A program made the translations under genes and the position numbers. The notes beneath the pieces were generated by a model. It did no database searches, was not told the origin of the DNA, and was given only the letters and a program-made list of their open reading frames with translations. Of a stretch of DNA of 55,929 nt, positions 8,274 through 17,879 are shown in pieces (the stretch's first letter is position 1; the number at the start of each line of letters is the position of its first letter). Source of the stretch: a virus; the IMG/VR virus record IMGVR_UViG_3300034101_000961, positions 1 through 55,929 of that record; one strand, given 5' to 3'.

Positions 8274-9827
8274 TTAGAATTGTGGTATTTCTTCAATTAA
8301 CACTGTACGTGATAAATCTTCAATGAATACATCACAACGGTCTTTCATCCAAATCTCATAACCAGGGAATTTGTTCGCAGAACTCATACCTTGAGACTTA
8401 GCAAAACCTAAGTGGTGACGAGTTCCATCGATATAACCCCAAGTCATTGAAGGAGCACCCTTCATACGTACTTCACGGATGTTGTTAACCATTGAACCAT
8501 CGCTCATAGGAGATACATCAAACACCATGAATACAGGAGTAGATTTTTTGTTCTGACCGAATTCTAAGTTAGTTTGAGGAAGGTCTAATTCTTTTAAGTG
8601 AATTAGTTCAACACGACCTGTTTCACGTGTAACCATTGCATCGAATGCAAAGTTGTAAGTGATGTGTTGACCTTCTCCTTGCATGTAGCGATTACCAGAA
8701 TCAGCCATGAAAGTTAAACCAGAATTAAGTGCATCATTTTTAAGAGCTTGTTGGAACACATCGAAACCAGCTTCGTTAGTGTACATTTTAACTCTACGAT
8801 CCTTAACATCCACACGACGGTAGAATAAGTCACCAAACACTGAACGAATCAAGTTTGCAGTGAACTCACCACGGTTGTATTGTACTAAGTTACCGTTGTT
8901 ACGCATTCTGTGGTATACACCAGCAGATGTACGCTTTAATTCTTGCTTAGAACCATTAGTCTTCACGGTACCAGGCTTAGCCCAGATCATACGCTTAACT
9001 TTTAATTCTAACATAGATTTACGCATCCAGAACTCAATAAATGGTTCCCATTTAACATCGTTACGAGTTAAAGGTAATTGGTTACGTCTTTGTGGAGCAT
9101 ATACTAAGATGTCAAGAGGCTTACCAGAAGCATCACGCATCATTTTATCATCAGCCCATTCAGTGATCTTGTGCTCATAACCATATGCAGAACCTAAAGA
9201 TTCAAACATAGTGATTTGCTCACCTAAACGAGGAAGACCTAATAAGTCTTGATCGAATTCACCGATAGCAGCATCAACTAATTCTAGTTCGATACCAGTT
9301 TGTAAGAAAGTAGCACTTACGTAATCTACTTGAGGGTTGTCAGTCACAAGAGTGAAAGAGTACAAGAAACCAGCGTTCCAAGGAATAGGATCTTTGATAA
9401 CGTAGAAACGAGGACCATACTGACGAGTACCTACAGAAACAATAGCGTTCTTAGAGAACTCATTTGTGTCAATTACAAGAGAAAACTCTTGACCATCGAT
9501 ACCTGGCTTATCTAGAGCTAGAGTGCTATCAGGGATGTCAATGATTTTAGGGAATTTGTAAGGAACTTGTACTTGCCACTTCCAAGCATCACTGTTATTA
9601 TCGATATAGTAAGGAGTAGACTTGTTAATCATGTCTAGGAAGTCATTACTGTAAAGAGAACTCTGAGTGTACAAACTGATAATCTTCTTATCATAATCTG
9701 CTGGCTCAGTTGAGTGAAAGCTTTCCAAGTGGTTAGAATCTGTCAACTTACCTACTGCACGCTTGTCCATAGAAGCAACACGAGCATACGTAAAGCCAGT
9801 TAAACCTGGAATTGTTTGAATTGCCAT
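8274..9827 (-). CDS. Major capsid protein (HK97-fold, inferred)
   Basis: 517 residues beginning MAIQTIPGLTGFTYARVAS. No signal peptide, no low-complexity region, few Cys. It lies directly downstream of the acidic coiled-coil scaffold and in the same operon as terminase and portal, the standard place for the major capsid gene, and its length suits HK97-fold capsids of large tailed phages. The run of strands and helices (KDPIPWNAGFLYSFTLV; ELKVKRMIWAKPGTVKTNG) is compatible with that fold but I cannot show it. A structured RNA spacer follows the stop. Capsid identity rests on gene order and length. Confidence 0.78.
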   Translation of the reverse strand: MAIQTIPGLTGFTYARVASMDKRAVGKLTDSNHLESFHSTEPADYDKKIISLYTQSSLYSNDFLDMINKSTPYYIDNNSDAWKWQVQVPYKFPKIIDIPDSTLALDKPGIDGQEFSLVIDTNEFSKNAIVSVGTRQYGPRFYVIKDPIPWNAGFLYSFTLVTDNPQVDYVSATFLQTGIELELVDAAIGEFDQDLLGLPRLGEQITMFESLGSAYGYEHKITEWADDKMMRDASGKPLDILVYAPQRRNQLPLTRNDVKWEPFIEFWMRKSMLELKVKRMIWAKPGTVKTNGSKQELKRTSAGVYHRMRNNGNLVQYNRGEFTANLIRSVFGDLFYRRVDVKDRRVKMYTNEAGFDVFQQALKNDALNSGLTFMADSGNRYMQGEGQHITYNFAFDAMVTRETGRVELIHLKELDLPQTNLEFGQNKKSTPVFMVFDVSPMSDGSMVNNIREVRMKGAPSMTWGYIDGTRHHLGFAKSQGMSSANKFPGYEIWMKDRCDVFIEDLSRTVLIEEIPQF

Positions 9828-9861
9828 TTTGTTATTTTTTTAATTAATGTTTATAAATTGT

Positions 9862-11121
9862 TTATTGAAACCATGAAGTTGTAGGCTTGGGCTTATTTCC
9901 TGTTTTTGTAGAACTTTTGCTAACTTGTCTAGCAACTTCACCAAACAATTCATTTGACTTCTTGGTGATACCAGTCTTTTGTATTGTAGATAATGTAGGA
10001 TCCTTTTCTAAAATCTTTAATAAAAGTCCAAACTTAACCTTTGTTGCATGGTTTTCTGGACGCTTAAGTTCTAGAATAGTTTTGTCAAAATCTGTGAGAG
10101 TCTCACCAGATGCTGTCTTATACTTATCTACTAACAGGAAATCTTGTAGTTCACCAGCCAATTTAGGGTTCAGAGGAATACCGTCAAACTCTTTTGCTTT
10201 TAGTTTTTCTTGTAATACAGACTGAACGTTCTGAACATATTGTTGTTTAACAGCAGCTTGCTGTTGTAATCTCTTTTCATTCTCTTGCTCCATTTGTTGA
10301 AGCTTTGCAGCTTCCTTCTTAACCAACACTTTGTGGTGTTTTGTAGCAACAGTTTCCAAATCACCGTAATTCTTAAGTCTTTCAACTTCTGTTGTAACAT
10401 CCTCAGGATCAAATCCTTGATCAGCTAGGGCCTGTTTAATTACTGCAACTTGGTTAGTTTCGTCTGCTAAATCCATCTCAGCGAAACTCTTTATATTATT
10501 ATAAGTACCGAAATACTCTTTTGGATCTACTCCTTTTACAAATATGGCATCAAATGCTTGTTGATAGTCTTCTCCAAATTGACCAATGAAGTTGTTTACC
10601 ACCTCAATAGCTCCTTTCTTTTTCTCAGCTTGGAAACGCTCAAGGAATTCTTCTGGAGTGGAGATTGCAACTTCTTCTTCATCTTCATCTTGGGTAAATA
10701 CACCAAGTTTGAAAAGGTCTTTAGAAAGAGATGTGAATGGACTAGCTGGTTCATCACCCTCTGTTTCTTCATCATCTTCTGTATCTGCAGGAGCTTTTGC
10801 TTTAGGAGCTGGAGCAGGAGAATCTTCATCCTCTTCCTCTTCATCATCTCCACCTAGTAAAAAGTCCTGTAAAGACTTTGTCTTATCTTCTTTATCTTCC
10901 TCATCATTCTCTTCTGGAGCAGCAGCAGGAGCTGTTGTCTTCTTTGCAGGTTTAGCTGCAGGAGCAGGTTCATCTTTAATATCTTGAATATCATCAGGAT
11001 TGGTAGTAGAAGTCTCAGGAGCAAATAAGTCACTTAAAAGCTCTTGGTTTCCCATGCCCATTTCCATAGTATCTTGAATACTAAAGTTTCCCATTGATGG
11101 GTTGTCTAGATTTTCAGCCAT
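9862..11121 (-). CDS. Capsid scaffolding protein
   Basis: 419 residues and strongly acidic. Residues about 45-130 alternate Asp/Glu runs with Ala-Pro-Lys linkers (GGDDEEEEDEDSPAPAPKAK). The middle is helical, a Gln/Glu/Lys coiled coil covers about 245-310 (KKEAAKLQQMEQENEKRLQQ), and the C-terminal tail is basic (KSSTKTGNKPKPTTSWFQ). An acidic, helical protein with a basic C-terminal end immediately upstream of the capsid gene is the typical scaffold arrangement; no protease motif is seen. It has its own promoter candidate at 11154-11184, which would boost scaffold and capsid synthesis. Confidence 0.8.
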   Translation of the reverse strand: MAENLDNPSMGNFSIQDTMEMGMGNQELLSDLFAPETSTTNPDDIQDIKDEPAPAAKPAKKTTAPAAAPEENDEEDKEDKTKSLQDFLLGGDDEEEEDEDSPAPAPKAKAPADTEDDEETEGDEPASPFTSLSKDLFKLGVFTQDEDEEEVAISTPEEFLERFQAEKKKGAIEVVNNFIGQFGEDYQQAFDAIFVKGVDPKEYFGTYNNIKSFAEMDLADETNQVAVIKQALADQGFDPEDVTTEVERLKNYGDLETVATKHHKVLVKKEAAKLQQMEQENEKRLQQQAAVKQQYVQNVQSVLQEKLKAKEFDGIPLNPKLAGELQDFLLVDKYKTASGETLTDFDKTILELKRPENHATKVKFGLLLKILEKDPTLSTIQKTGITKKSNELFGEVARQVSKSSTKTGNKPKPTTSWFQ

Positions 11122-11153
11122 ATGTAGTTTGTTTTATTATTGGTTTTCAGGTG

Positions 11154-11184
11154 TAAAAGTATATTATTATAAATTAATACCAAA
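11154..11184 (-). promoter_or_regulatory. Promoter candidate for scaffold-capsid genes
   Basis: Minus strand TTTG (11184-11181), 19 bases, TACTTTTA (11161-11154): a near match to the Bacteroidota TTTG/TAnnTTTG promoter (last G replaced by A). It lies in the 121-base spacer before the scaffold start at 11121, where extra transcription of the most abundant virion protein would make sense. Confidence 0.5.
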
Positions 11185-11242
11185 GAGGTAGTGCATTATA
11201 CGAACCATTATTCACGATAATATAGCATTAATGTAATTCACT

Positions 11243-11773
11243 CTAATCAAGATTGTTTGTAATTGTGTCATTTATTAACCTAAAGCTCTTAATTGGAGCC
11301 AGATCAGTGAGTGTAACTTGTTGAATTTCAACACCCCACTTCCTTGCTTCAACCCTTACCTTCTTAGTTAATGTGTTATCAAGTTCTGCATCCGTACATT
11401 CTTCCAGGGACATAGACATGATTACATTTTTTATGACACTTTGTGACATGTCAGCTATTGCATCTTGGGCATCAAACACTTCTAACAGGAATGTTTTCAC
11501 ATCTGATATCTTGTATTTGATTACACCCTTGACAACAATGTTCTGTCTATCACTAGTATACAAAGATTGTGCTGGAAGACTTAGTGTTGTAATAACGACA
11601 TGTTGGTCAATCACCTCATCTACAAATGGTATCTTTGGGTGGAACCCAGGTTTTAACACCTTTTTAAATTTACCAAATCTTAGAAGGACTGCCTCCTCGT
11701 AATCCCTGATAATAATACCAGGGAGTACGTCTGAGCCAAATTGTAACACAACGTCAATCAGCCTATCTAACAT
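11243..11773 (-). CDS. SPFH/band 7 (stomatin-prohibitin-like) protein
   Basis: 176 residues. The SPFH pattern is clear: IIRDYEEAVLLRFGKFKKVL (about 21-40), KPGFHPKIPFVDEV (about 41-54), then SLPAQSLYTSDRQNIVVKGV (65-84), a helical segment, and KVRVEARKWGVEIQQVTLTD (138-157), which matches the end of the SPFH core. It lacks the long coiled-coil tail of most stomatins and has only a weak hydrophobic N-terminus. SPFH proteins form membrane-associated rings. It sits between portal and scaffold, three bases from the portal gene, an unusual place. Family assignment is firm; role in assembly is unknown. Confidence 0.88.
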   Translation of the reverse strand: MLDRLIDVVLQFGSDVLPGIIIRDYEEAVLLRFGKFKKVLKPGFHPKIPFVDEVIDQHVVITTLSLPAQSLYTSDRQNIVVKGVIKYKISDVKTFLLEVFDAQDAIADMSQSVIKNVIMSMSLEECTDAELDNTLTKKVRVEARKWGVEIQQVTLTDLAPIKSFRLINDTITNNLD

Positions 11774-11775
11774 AA

Positions 11776-14361
11776 TTACTTAGTTTTCTTACTCGCTCTG
11801 TTCTTAGCATTCTCTCTAGCAATAGCTAAATCATTTGCTTGGTTCTCTCTAGCCACTTGTAATTTCTCTCTTTCAACTTGTAGTTTCTGAGCAGCTAATG
11901 CATTTTTAGATTGAATATCATTCATCTTTGCCTCATAATCTTTAGCAGCTCTTGATTGCTCAAATGCTAACCTATTGATTTCCAACACATCAGGAGTTCC
12001 AGATTCGTCTATATCAGACAATGGACCTGATTTTGCTTCAGCAGCAATGAGTGCAATCTCTTTCTTATTGATTCTATCAAGTTCCTTCTGATAGTCATCA
12101 TGAGCCAATTGTTTCTCTTGAGCTTCTTGAGCTTGTTGGATTTGAGCCATAGCTTGTTGTTGCTGTTGCTCCATTTGTTGCTGTTGCATATCCAACTGTT
12201 GTTGTTGCATAGCATCTTGTTTATCCTTGAGGCTCTTGAACACCTTCTTCATCTTACGTACAGAATCAGTGCTGTAAAGTTCAATGATGTCATGTAATGA
12301 ACCACCATTTTGTATAACAGCTTGAGACAATCCACGTAATTCGTTAAACATCTTCTGATCTTCAGGACGATTGGTTAAGAACACCTTAAGGTCACGAAAT
12401 CTGAGATCAGTTCCATTTACCTGTACGAAAGCAGACTCTCCATCAGATGTAATGTATGATAGGGTGGATTGTGGTTTCTTAGATTCCACATATAAAGCAG
12501 CATCAATGATAGCTTGGTACAACTGACCAAGAACATACTCATGAGCTACGAATAAAGGTTCTGTTTGAGAATAAGACTGTGTGATAGCTGTGTTTGTACC
12601 TGTAGCACTCTCACTAGCTGATATAGATCCCATTCTTTGTTTAGACATACCTACAAGTTCCCAACACTCTTGCTTAAGCTGCATAGCTAATGTGTAACGA
12701 GATTGAATCTCCTGCGTACGTGTAAGGTCAATATCTCTGAACTGGTTGAAGCTAGAAGGACTCTTTAAGTTCTCAGGAGAGTCATCAATAAATACAACCC
12801 CTCTGTTACGAGCTTCTAGTTCCCACATATCTAAAGCATCTTGAGCATCACCGTCCTTAGGAACAGGAATATGTCTGATAGATGTTAGATACACCTTACC
12901 AACTTCCTTCTCAAGAAGTGTGTAAAGCTGGTTCATACATACATTATATAGCACCTGGAACGGTTTCATTAAGTCTACTAAGCTCTTAGCTTCTGTATTC
13001 TTCACCTCATGAACCAATCCAATGATAGGACAATAGCTTAATAATTTGTAAGGTTTGATGTGATAGATGTCTGGACCAATCTTAATACCCTGATACCATT
13101 GGTTAATCCAACCCCATTCTAGAGAAACTTCTGTAGGGATTGTCTTACTCTTATAGTTTTCATCAACAAGCATAGATTGCTCATTACCCATCTCATCTAA
13201 GTAGATTAGTTTACCAATCTTCTTCTTAGAGATCCAATAGGCTCTAACAACAACATACTTATAACCAAATGAGCTCACATTAGATGTAAGTCCTAAGAAG
13301 TCCTTAAGTCCATCATCGTTCTCTTTCATCTCTGATTCAATGATCATTCTTGTTTGTAGAACAAGAGGATCGTATGTATCATATTGTACTGAGTCAATAC
13401 CAGGTGTCGCATCTGGATTACCAAGATTTGACTCACGTACGTTGATCAAACCATAGTCTTGTAAAGAACTACGTAAGTGATCAATCTCTTCTTTAGTTAA
13501 GTCAGGGATAGCCTCGATGATTTCAGATAGTTCCATAACTTGTACAATACCAGCAGCATAAGCTCCTTGTGCTCTACCTGTAGGATCTGAAACATACTTT
13601 CTATCTGGTGTAGTGAGGAACCAAGTGTTCTTAGGGTTAGCCACCTCAATGTTAAATCCAAGTTTAGAGTTGTCCTCATATATATGATAGAACTCTCTAG
13701 CTGAAATTAACATATCTCTGAAGGCATCTTCTGATTTCTCCTTAAGATTAAACTCTGCCTTCTGACATGTAAGAATGTGGTTAGCCCATTTCTCAGCAAT
13801 AGATGTGTAGCTATCTAGCTCATCTTTCACTTGATCCATTGTCATTTGCTGAACCTCTTCTTCTTCTAACTCCTGTCCATTTAACTGAGCTTGATTTAAA
13901 ATCTTTTGTTTAGCCTGATTGATAACGTATTCCTGCAGAATACCAGTTTTGAATTCTAGTTCTTCAGCTTGACTATCATCATCAAATGCCTTCACACGGA
14001 AAGCATCTGGTCTCTTAGAGATCTCACCAACTAACTCATTAAGAGGAGTGGTGATGATAGAATACATCTTTACATATGAAGGAAGGTTTAAGTTAGCCTC
14101 AAGAGTTTGTGTAAAGCTACTTACAACAGGCTCTTGATAGAAGTCCTCCATACGCAAAATACCCTTGACAAGATCATAGTTCTTAACAAAGGTGTCTCTG
14201 TTCTTCACATACTCAGCGTATGATTTGTTGGCAAAATAGTCCATTGTGTTTTTAATCCAACTCTCATCTTGCTTCTCCTTCTCAGTTTTAAACTGATCTG
14301 GAAATATATTTAAATATGCATACCTAATTGTAGCATCTTTTGTATACCGTATAATTGCCAT
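11776..14361 (-). CDS. Portal protein
   Basis: 861 residues, very long for a portal but in the range seen in crAss-like and T7-type phages. It begins MAIIRYTKDATIRYAYLNIF. The N-terminal and central parts are the portal body, with features such as SYVKMYSIITTPLNELVGEI (about 94-113) and a Trp-rich middle (SLEWGWINQWYQGIKIGPDI). A Gln-rich stretch lies at about 715-742 (QQQQLDMQQQQMEQQQQQAM), followed by charged coiled coil to the C-terminus. Its start codon overlaps the terminase stop (TAATG). Identification rests on place next to terminase, size and helical C-terminal barrel-like region. Confidence 0.82.
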   Translation of the reverse strand: MAIIRYTKDATIRYAYLNIFPDQFKTEKEKQDESWIKNTMDYFANKSYAEYVKNRDTFVKNYDLVKGILRMEDFYQEPVVSSFTQTLEANLNLPSYVKMYSIITTPLNELVGEISKRPDAFRVKAFDDDSQAEELEFKTGILQEYVINQAKQKILNQAQLNGQELEEEEVQQMTMDQVKDELDSYTSIAEKWANHILTCQKAEFNLKEKSEDAFRDMLISAREFYHIYEDNSKLGFNIEVANPKNTWFLTTPDRKYVSDPTGRAQGAYAAGIVQVMELSEIIEAIPDLTKEEIDHLRSSLQDYGLINVRESNLGNPDATPGIDSVQYDTYDPLVLQTRMIIESEMKENDDGLKDFLGLTSNVSSFGYKYVVVRAYWISKKKIGKLIYLDEMGNEQSMLVDENYKSKTIPTEVSLEWGWINQWYQGIKIGPDIYHIKPYKLLSYCPIIGLVHEVKNTEAKSLVDLMKPFQVLYNVCMNQLYTLLEKEVGKVYLTSIRHIPVPKDGDAQDALDMWELEARNRGVVFIDDSPENLKSPSSFNQFRDIDLTRTQEIQSRYTLAMQLKQECWELVGMSKQRMGSISASESATGTNTAITQSYSQTEPLFVAHEYVLGQLYQAIIDAALYVESKKPQSTLSYITSDGESAFVQVNGTDLRFRDLKVFLTNRPEDQKMFNELRGLSQAVIQNGGSLHDIIELYSTDSVRKMKKVFKSLKDKQDAMQQQQLDMQQQQMEQQQQQAMAQIQQAQEAQEKQLAHDDYQKELDRINKKEIALIAAEAKSGPLSDIDESGTPDVLEINRLAFEQSRAAKDYEAKMNDIQSKNALAAQKLQVEREKLQVARENQANDLAIARENAKNRASKKTK

Positions 14362-16388
14362 TATGTAAAAAGTTTACGTTTTCTATTATTAAATATTCCT
14401 CTTGATGTAGAAAATAAAGGGTTCTTTGGTGTTCCTGCGTACATTGCTTTCAATCTATCATCACTAGACCCACCAATCTTTCCAAATATAGGATCCATCT
14501 TAAGTGCTTGAGCGATAGCTAGTTCTGCAGCAATGATACGGTCAAAGTTACCTGAGTCATTGTACTGAATAACTTCTTCAAGTAGTACAGGATCAAATAT
14601 CTTACTCACACCCAACACTTCTCTTACAGTCTCACCAGCTTCATTCGTCTCCTTATATATCGTTCCTTCCAAATACTTCTTCAAGCAGTTGTGAAGATAG
14701 TCAATTATCTTCTGACTTGAACGATGAATTCCATACTCACGTTTAACCGTTGTGTTTGGAACAATCTCCATAAGCCATTGAGGTTGCTTTTCTAAATAGT
14801 GAGCATCTCCTTTAGCTTTCATATATTCTATAAATGATATATCATCATTCTCACAAAGCGTTCTAGCATTGTAATATTTGATGAGTAAGCGAGCTTGTTC
14901 TTCCCAAGTTTCCTTCTTCTCAGGTCTAGCACAATACGAAGCTACGAACATATCTTGATATTTCTCACCTGTTAGGTCATGCATTCTTTTATAAATATAC
15001 ACAGATCCTAACGAGCTTGAATATGCAGATTGTCCTTGTCTATAAGGATCGACCCCAGCTACATATAATCCATATGGAGGATTATCAATAGGGAATTCAT
15101 ATATAACAACAGGAGCATCTTTCTGATCACTATTCTTAAGAGGGAAGTTAGATATAGGGAGCTTATCTGTAAACTCGTGACTTATCTTCTCTCCATCATT
15201 GAATAATATAATAGGTGTACCTGTTCTTTCTTGTTGTAATAGTTTGCTCTTCTGCCTTTTAGCAGCCTCAATGTCAAAGATGTTTGTATCTTCATTGAGG
15301 AATATGTCATCCACTTCCTGTGGGTAGTACATCTTTTCTTTTAGATAGGCAACTCTATCACCAGCTTTCTTAAGTCTTTCTAAGTTTTGCACAGTGATTT
15401 GGTCAGCCTTCTCTTGGTCACTTACCAGCATCTCAATCTTATGTAAGTCAGATGTGTAAGGTTCATTTAGGAAAGCTCCGAGTGTACTCTTATCCTTAGC
15501 CTCCATTCTATACTTATTAGATATAAAGAGTCCATGTATACGAGCTGTGTCTTTCTCATTATTATATGTAAGGAAATTGAAGTTGTCTACATCGAACATT
15601 AAGCTCTTTGCATCCATGAACTTCTTCATATCACCACCTGTACCTGTAAGGATTGGAGAACAACCCCAACCAAATGGTGTAGTGAAACCTGGAATTGCAG
15701 CTTGCAATCCACGTAAGAAACTTCCTTTACCTATCTCATCAATGATGAGCTTTCTAGGTTTTGTACCTGCGATAGCTTCCTCATTATTACCTTCATCAAG
15801 GTTACGAATTAGGATGGAAGAAAAAGGGATACGTTCTCCAGACTTAGTCTTGATACCAAGGGTCACTTGGTTTTTCCAGTTATCCTCAATTCTCTGCCAT
15901 CTCCAATATTCTGGAATGAAGTTAAGCCCCTTATCAATCTTATCTGTGATAAGCTTAATATCTGGAGCGTTCAAACCAGCAATAATGTTTTGTGAGTTTT
16001 CATCAAATGTTGCACCCCATGCAATATAAGATGCCTCAATAACGGACTTAGCAAAACGTCTAATACCTAGAATGACTAAGCCTTTTCTTTCTTTCTGTGC
16101 TCTGTCAATTTCGTTTGTTACCAGCCATTCGTTATCACGTAATAAAGGATTAGCATATTTCTGTGCAATCCTTCCATACTCATCAATAATATCCACCTCT
16201 GTATGCCATATGTTTAGGTGCCAATATAAAAAGGGGTTGATATATACACCCCCCATCATACAACCATTTAAACATAGGTCTTTGTGAAAATCATAGAATG
16301 CCTTATATTCCTCAGATGCTCTGTCTGGCAGACGCTTCTGATTAATAAACCAGTCTTTGTAATCTATACTCTGTACGTGTACACTCAT
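14361..16388 (-). CDS. terL: Terminase large subunit
   Basis: 675 residues from the ATG at 16388, which lies one base after the preceding gene's stop; an upstream in-frame ATG at 16424 would overlap that gene by 35 bases and is less likely. ATPase motifs: Walker A-like LGIRRFAKS (about 107-115) and Walker B KLIIDE (about 213-218). Nuclease motifs: GVDPYRQG (about 444), an acidic CENDD cluster and a late FDRIIAAELAIAQAL with the third metal-binding Asp. This is the packaging motor that cuts and pumps DNA through the portal. Strong assignment. Confidence 0.95.
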   Translation of the reverse strand: MSVHVQSIDYKDWFINQKRLPDRASEEYKAFYDFHKDLCLNGCMMGGVYINPFLYWHLNIWHTEVDIIDEYGRIAQKYANPLLRDNEWLVTNEIDRAQKERKGLVILGIRRFAKSVIEASYIAWGATFDENSQNIIAGLNAPDIKLITDKIDKGLNFIPEYWRWQRIEDNWKNQVTLGIKTKSGERIPFSSILIRNLDEGNNEEAIAGTKPRKLIIDEIGKGSFLRGLQAAIPGFTTPFGWGCSPILTGTGGDMKKFMDAKSLMFDVDNFNFLTYNNEKDTARIHGLFISNKYRMEAKDKSTLGAFLNEPYTSDLHKIEMLVSDQEKADQITVQNLERLKKAGDRVAYLKEKMYYPQEVDDIFLNEDTNIFDIEAAKRQKSKLLQQERTGTPIILFNDGEKISHEFTDKLPISNFPLKNSDQKDAPVVIYEFPIDNPPYGLYVAGVDPYRQGQSAYSSSLGSVYIYKRMHDLTGEKYQDMFVASYCARPEKKETWEEQARLLIKYYNARTLCENDDISFIEYMKAKGDAHYLEKQPQWLMEIVPNTTVKREYGIHRSSQKIIDYLHNCLKKYLEGTIYKETNEAGETVREVLGVSKIFDPVLLEEVIQYNDSGNFDRIIAAELAIAQALKMDPIFGKIGGSSDDRLKAMYAGTPKNPLFSTSRGIFNNRKRKLFT

Positions 16389-16389
16389 T

Positions 16390-16725
16390 CTATCTTCTGT
16401 TCTTAAGAAACTCTTCTGCAGCACCAGATAATTCCCCTTTACCTCTCACTTCCACCTTAGCCTCTTCAACACTTCTTAGCTTGTCTACCACCTCAATTAG
16501 AGCTAGGTAGTTCTTCATTGTCTCTTGTACAAACTTACCTTGTGCCTCGATAGATGCAATTACCATTGGTAACATGCCTCCCTTAGCTGTAGGTTTCCAC
16601 TCAATCCTATCTTTCAGTTCATGTAGTGGGTTTGCATCTACGTAAGCTTTCCACGATGTGAGTTGTGACTCAGCCCATTCAAGCTCTGTATTTATATATG
16701 TAGTTTTCTTAATAGTTGTCGCCAT
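16390..16725 (-). CDS. Putative terminase small subunit
   Basis: 111 residues beginning MATTIKKTTYINTELEWAES. Helical throughout with a Lys/Glu-rich C-terminal half (VVDKLRSVEEAKVEVRGKG) and a basic end. It lies immediately before terL and overlaps the next upstream gene, the usual position of terS. No recognisable helix-turn-helix, so this is inference from place and size only. Confidence 0.45.
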   Translation of the reverse strand: MATTIKKTTYINTELEWAESQLTSWKAYVDANPLHELKDRIEWKPTAKGGMLPMVIASIEAQGKFVQETMKNYLALIEVVDKLRSVEEAKVEVRGKGELSGAAEEFLKNRR

Positions 16726-16999
16726 AATCTTCGTCTTCTTCTTTTAAAATATTGTCCAGATCCATCCCTTCCTTGATAATCTTATCAATTTCAGACTCAT
16801 CTGTATGAGGAACATCCATTTCAAGCTTTGTCTTGTACTTATCCATTACAAAAGCTAGCTCCTTGTCTGTCATTCCCCATATATCTCCATATTCATCAAG
16901 AGCTGTAGCGATGTGTCTTCCCATATTATACTCTGGGAATTCCTTATGTAGTTCTTGAAGCGTATGAATTATACTATTATAATAATTCTTCTTACTCAC
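16709..16999 (-). CDS. Hypothetical acidic protein of packaging operon
   Basis: 96 residues beginning MSKKNYYNSIIHTLQELHKE. A helical N-terminal domain (YNMGRHIATALDEYGDIWGM; TDKELAFVMDKYKTKL) ends in a strongly acidic tail (LKEEDEDYGDNY). Overlaps the putative small terminase gene by 17 bases. No family recognised. Confidence 0.6.
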   Translation of the reverse strand: MSKKNYYNSIIHTLQELHKEFPEYNMGRHIATALDEYGDIWGMTDKELAFVMDKYKTKLEMDVPHTDESEIDKIIKEGMDLDNILKEEDEDYGDNY

Positions 17000-17004
17000 T
17001 GTAT

Positions 17005-17253
17005 TTATAATAATTGGTTTAAGTCCTCGTCGGACAGTTTTATGTTTATTTGTGATTCGTCTGGGTCTAAATCTGTGTCTTCCTCAGGAGACATGTATGA
17101 TGTGTTAAATGCAATACCTATTCTGTCCTGTTCCACACCATTAACACCAAGGATGTCAATGTAATCCACACCAGAATTGTATATTTCTGTTAGGTGGTCC
17201 AGTAAAACTGACAAAGGAATCTTTCTTAATATGACATCATGGTTATTCTCCAT
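17005..17253 (-). CDS. Hypothetical protein, 82 aa
   Basis: Begins MENNHDVILRKIPLSVLLDH. A short alpha/beta protein with an acidic C-terminal half (EEDTDLDPDESQINIKLSDE). Overlaps the Cys-rich gene by 11 bases. Unknown; part of the packaging operon. Confidence 0.6.
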   Translation of the reverse strand: MENNHDVILRKIPLSVLLDHLTEIYNSGVDYIDILGVNGVEQDRIGIAFNTSYMSPEEDTDLDPDESQINIKLSDEDLNQLL

Positions 17254-17536
17254 CGATAGCTTGTTTTATTTCATCATATTCATCATCTGTCATCATCTCT
17301 TTCCACTTACCAATAGGGCAAGCACATGACAGACATTTTGTTTTAGCCGATAGTGTACATCCACAATCTATGCAATGTACATCTGGTCTAATAGACTTAT
17401 GTTTTGTAGATATGTTCTCACAATCATTACAGATGGCCATTCTTTCCTCACTAACCTTAGCGATGAGGGCCTTCATTTCAGCTGGAGGAAACAGCTTGTT
17501 TCTCCATCCTTCATAAACCTTGGATAAATCAATCAT
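17243..17536 (-). CDS. Small zinc-ribbon protein
   Basis: 97 residues. Eight or so Cys in a tight cluster (MAICNDCENIS at about 34-44, VHCIDCGCTLSAKTKCLSCA at about 53-72, then CPIGKW) give CxxC, CxxCxC and CxxCxC, consistent with one or two zinc sites. Similar small CxxC...CPxxKW proteins are common in phages, function unknown. Overlaps both neighbours by about 8-11 bases. Confidence 0.75.
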   Translation of the reverse strand: MIDLSKVYEGWRNKLFPPAEMKALIAKVSEERMAICNDCENISTKHKSIRPDVHCIDCGCTLSAKTKCLSCACPIGKWKEMMTDDEYDEIKQAIDGE

Positions 17537-17879
17537 ATCTGAGCTTTGGTTTTAGTTGATTGATTGCTATGTGTGTGTTGGCTAGTGTCACTGTAGCAGC
17601 ATTTCTTCTCTGCTCTGTAATTGTGTCATCAGCCAGTATTTTTTCCATTGCCCCCACCTTAGCATGTAAGGCTTCTAGCTTCTTAATGGCCTTTTTGTTG
17701 TTAAAGAGGAACTTACCAAATCCAGATATCTCTACGCTGTGGTTGGTTTCAAGGGCCTCGTTGGCTGATTGGAACTGATGGTTGATAACAGCCTCGATTG
17801 TCTTCTCACTCGTAAGCATCTTAACAGCTAGCGTCCTAATCAAATAGTCCTTGACGGACATGCTTATTGGCTTATCCAT
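17529..17879 (-). CDS. IHF/HU-like DNA-binding protein
   Basis: 116 residues. The first 65 match the HU/IHF body: MSVKDYLIRTLAVKMLTSEK, then an amphipathic helix and the hallmark HSVEISGFGKFLFNNKKA (about 46-63). The second part is helical rather than the beta-arm of true IHF, so it is a divergent or shortened member. IHF-like subunits encoded in the structural or packaging block are a feature of crAss-like phages. It could bend DNA for packaging or late transcription. Confidence 0.72.
   Translation of the reverse strand: MDKPISMSVKDYLIRTLAVKMLTSEKTIEAVINHQFQSANEALETNHSVEISGFGKFLFNNKKAIKKLEALHAKVGAMEKILADDTITEQRRNAATVTLANTHIAINQLKPKLRYD

Noticed and set aside
10558-10987. Ser-rich open frames on the plus strand
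   Set aside because: They are antisense to the acidic Asp/Glu repeats of the scaffold; the Ser runs are the complement of GAA/GAT codons.
12100-12297. Leu-rich plus-strand frame
   Set aside because: Antisense of the Gln-rich segment of the portal gene.
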